Positions 63,123 to 64,000 of a stretch of DNA of 64,000 nt are shown here, piece after piece; positions within the stretch are counted from its first letter, which is position 1, and every line of letters begins with the position of its first letter. The DNA is taken from NCBI GenBank assembly GCA_051655145.1, contig JBOFZK010000051.1:1-64000 (forward strand). Reading direction: 5' to 3'. This DNA comes from UBA710 sp051655145. GTDB lineage: Bacteria; Bacillota_I; Bacilli_A; Mycoplasmatales; Metamycoplasmataceae. The notes beneath the pieces were generated by a model. That model made no database searches and was not told where the DNA came from. It saw only the letters and a program-made list of their open reading frames with translations. The position numbers were made by a program, and so were the translations under genes.

Positions 63123-64000
63123 ATGAACAAAAAATTATTAATTTCATTAGGAACATTATCGGTAGTAACCACATCTCTACCAATATTAGCAACTATTTCA
63201 TGTTCTAGTGAAGAAGCACCAAAAGGTGATTTAATTAATTTAAATATTATTCCTAAAATATCAGGACAAAAAATTACAGAACAACAAGTTATATATTTAA
63301 AAGGGAAAGATCCTAAAACCCAACTTCCAGTTCTTCAAAAATTATTTGATGGTATTATTACTGAAAACCAAAATAAATTTACATTTGTAGTTAGCAATAC
63401 TAATGTAGTTACTTTAACTGCTATAAAAGATTATATATTTATTAATGGTAAACCAACAATAGCATCTCCTGCTTTTACAATTGAAAAACCTCCTACACCA
63501 CCAGCTGATGTAAATTTAGCTATTACTGCTAATTCAAGTAATATAGAACTTACAGGACTTGAGATTGTTGATTTAGAAGGTGCAGATGCAAACAAACAAT
63601 TAGTAATTCTTAATAAGTTATTTACTGGAATTAATGCTACAAATAAAAATAATTTTACTATTATATTTAGTACTAATAATAATGTTTTTTTAATAGCTAA
63701 ACCAGGATTTACATTTTCTGGAAAAGAAACATTAAATAAAAATTATAGTCTTAAAATTACTGCTATAAATATTACTGTAAGACAAGCTTTTCCTAATATA
63801 ACAATAAAAGAAGCAGATGTGTTAAAAGAAGAAACATCTGCTTCTAATGCGGCAAAACAAGCGGAAATTCTTTCTAGAGGATTTGTTGGAATAGATACAA
63901 CAAATATAAATTATTTAAACATTGAATGAGTTTCATATGCTACTCAGGTTATATTAACTACAAAACCAGGATTTGTTTTTGGAACAGATCCTAATTCTAA
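63123..64000 (+). CDS. Repeat lipoprotein 7, 5' part (runs off the window)
   Basis: Partial, 292 codons visible. Signal peptide MNKKLLISLGTLSVVTTSLP and lipobox ATISC followed by SSEE. Two complete repeat domains and most of a third (INITVRQAFPNITI...) are seen; TGA near 63927 is Trp (LNIEWVSYA). The Shine-Dalgarno is AAGGAG and it begins 14 nt after lipoprotein gene 6, so it is probably transcribed from the promoter of that gene. Confidence 0.85.

Noticed and set aside
51596..64000. A CRISPR or satellite array, because of the periodic repeats
   Set aside because: The repeats are coding, about 258-270 bp, diverged and lie within lipoprotein genes. No short identical repeats with spacers exist in the window.

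Overview
The window is a very AT-rich, gene-dense piece of a mollicute (Mycoplasma-type) chromosome. UGA must be read as tryptophan: almost every large protein (Smc, ParE, ParC, LysS, MnmG, DnaJ and others) is restored to family length only if in-frame TGA is Trp (translation table 4). TGG is used for Trp in only a handful of places. There is one tRNA (Ile-GAT) and no rRNA, IS element, prophage or CRISPR array. I cannot name the species. The tandem repeat lipoproteins at the right end recall the variable surface proteins of Mycoplasma mobile and related species, but that is an inference.

Left part (1-17,300): two overlapping M17 aminopeptidase genes, three membrane proteins (YwaF/TMEM164-like, YitT-like, APC permease), then trmL, a RluD-type pseudouridine synthase, cardiolipin synthase, asnA, smc, ftsH, gpsA and a phosphohexomutase. 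Middle (17,300-36,100): parE-parC-trpS, lepA, divergent ktrA/ktrB potassium uptake genes, rplM-rpsI-tRNA-Ile, an alpha/beta hydrolase, a small double-glycine-type peptide gene, gap, rpmF, the overlapping set dnaJ-unknown-cmk-der, and lysS. From 36,100 to 51,400: a HAD protein, a C39-peptidase ABC exporter with a small membrane-anchored partner, proS, a RecD2-like helicase, a MATE transporter, the gmk-prpC-prkC-rsgA set, rpsF-ssb-rpsR with a small conserved unknown, and mnmG. From 51,400 to the end: seven paralogous lipoproteins built from repeats of about 86 residues, interrupted by pncB, lspA (the signal peptidase that processes such lipoproteins) and a tmcAL-like gene.

The most unusual candidate system is a peptide-secretion pair. 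A 75-residue peptide (29285-29512) has a leader of the LT...I-x-A-G class followed by a hydrophobic Gly/Ala-rich core. About 7.5 kb away is a peptidase-containing ABC transporter with an intact C39 triad, plus an anchored accessory protein started at TTG behind a near-perfect Shine-Dalgarno sequence. Together they look like a mycoplasma bacteriocin or signal-peptide export system.

Other points worth attention are: a lipoprotein whose only lesion is a TAA directly after the lipobox cysteine; an A14 tract upstream of that gene's promoter; a near-identical 258-bp-period repeat inside the first lipoprotein; and a pervasive promoter style in which a perfect TATAAT lies 6-11 bases before the ATG with no Shine-Dalgarno, implying many leaderless mRNAs. 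No gene-free stretch exceeds 300 bases.
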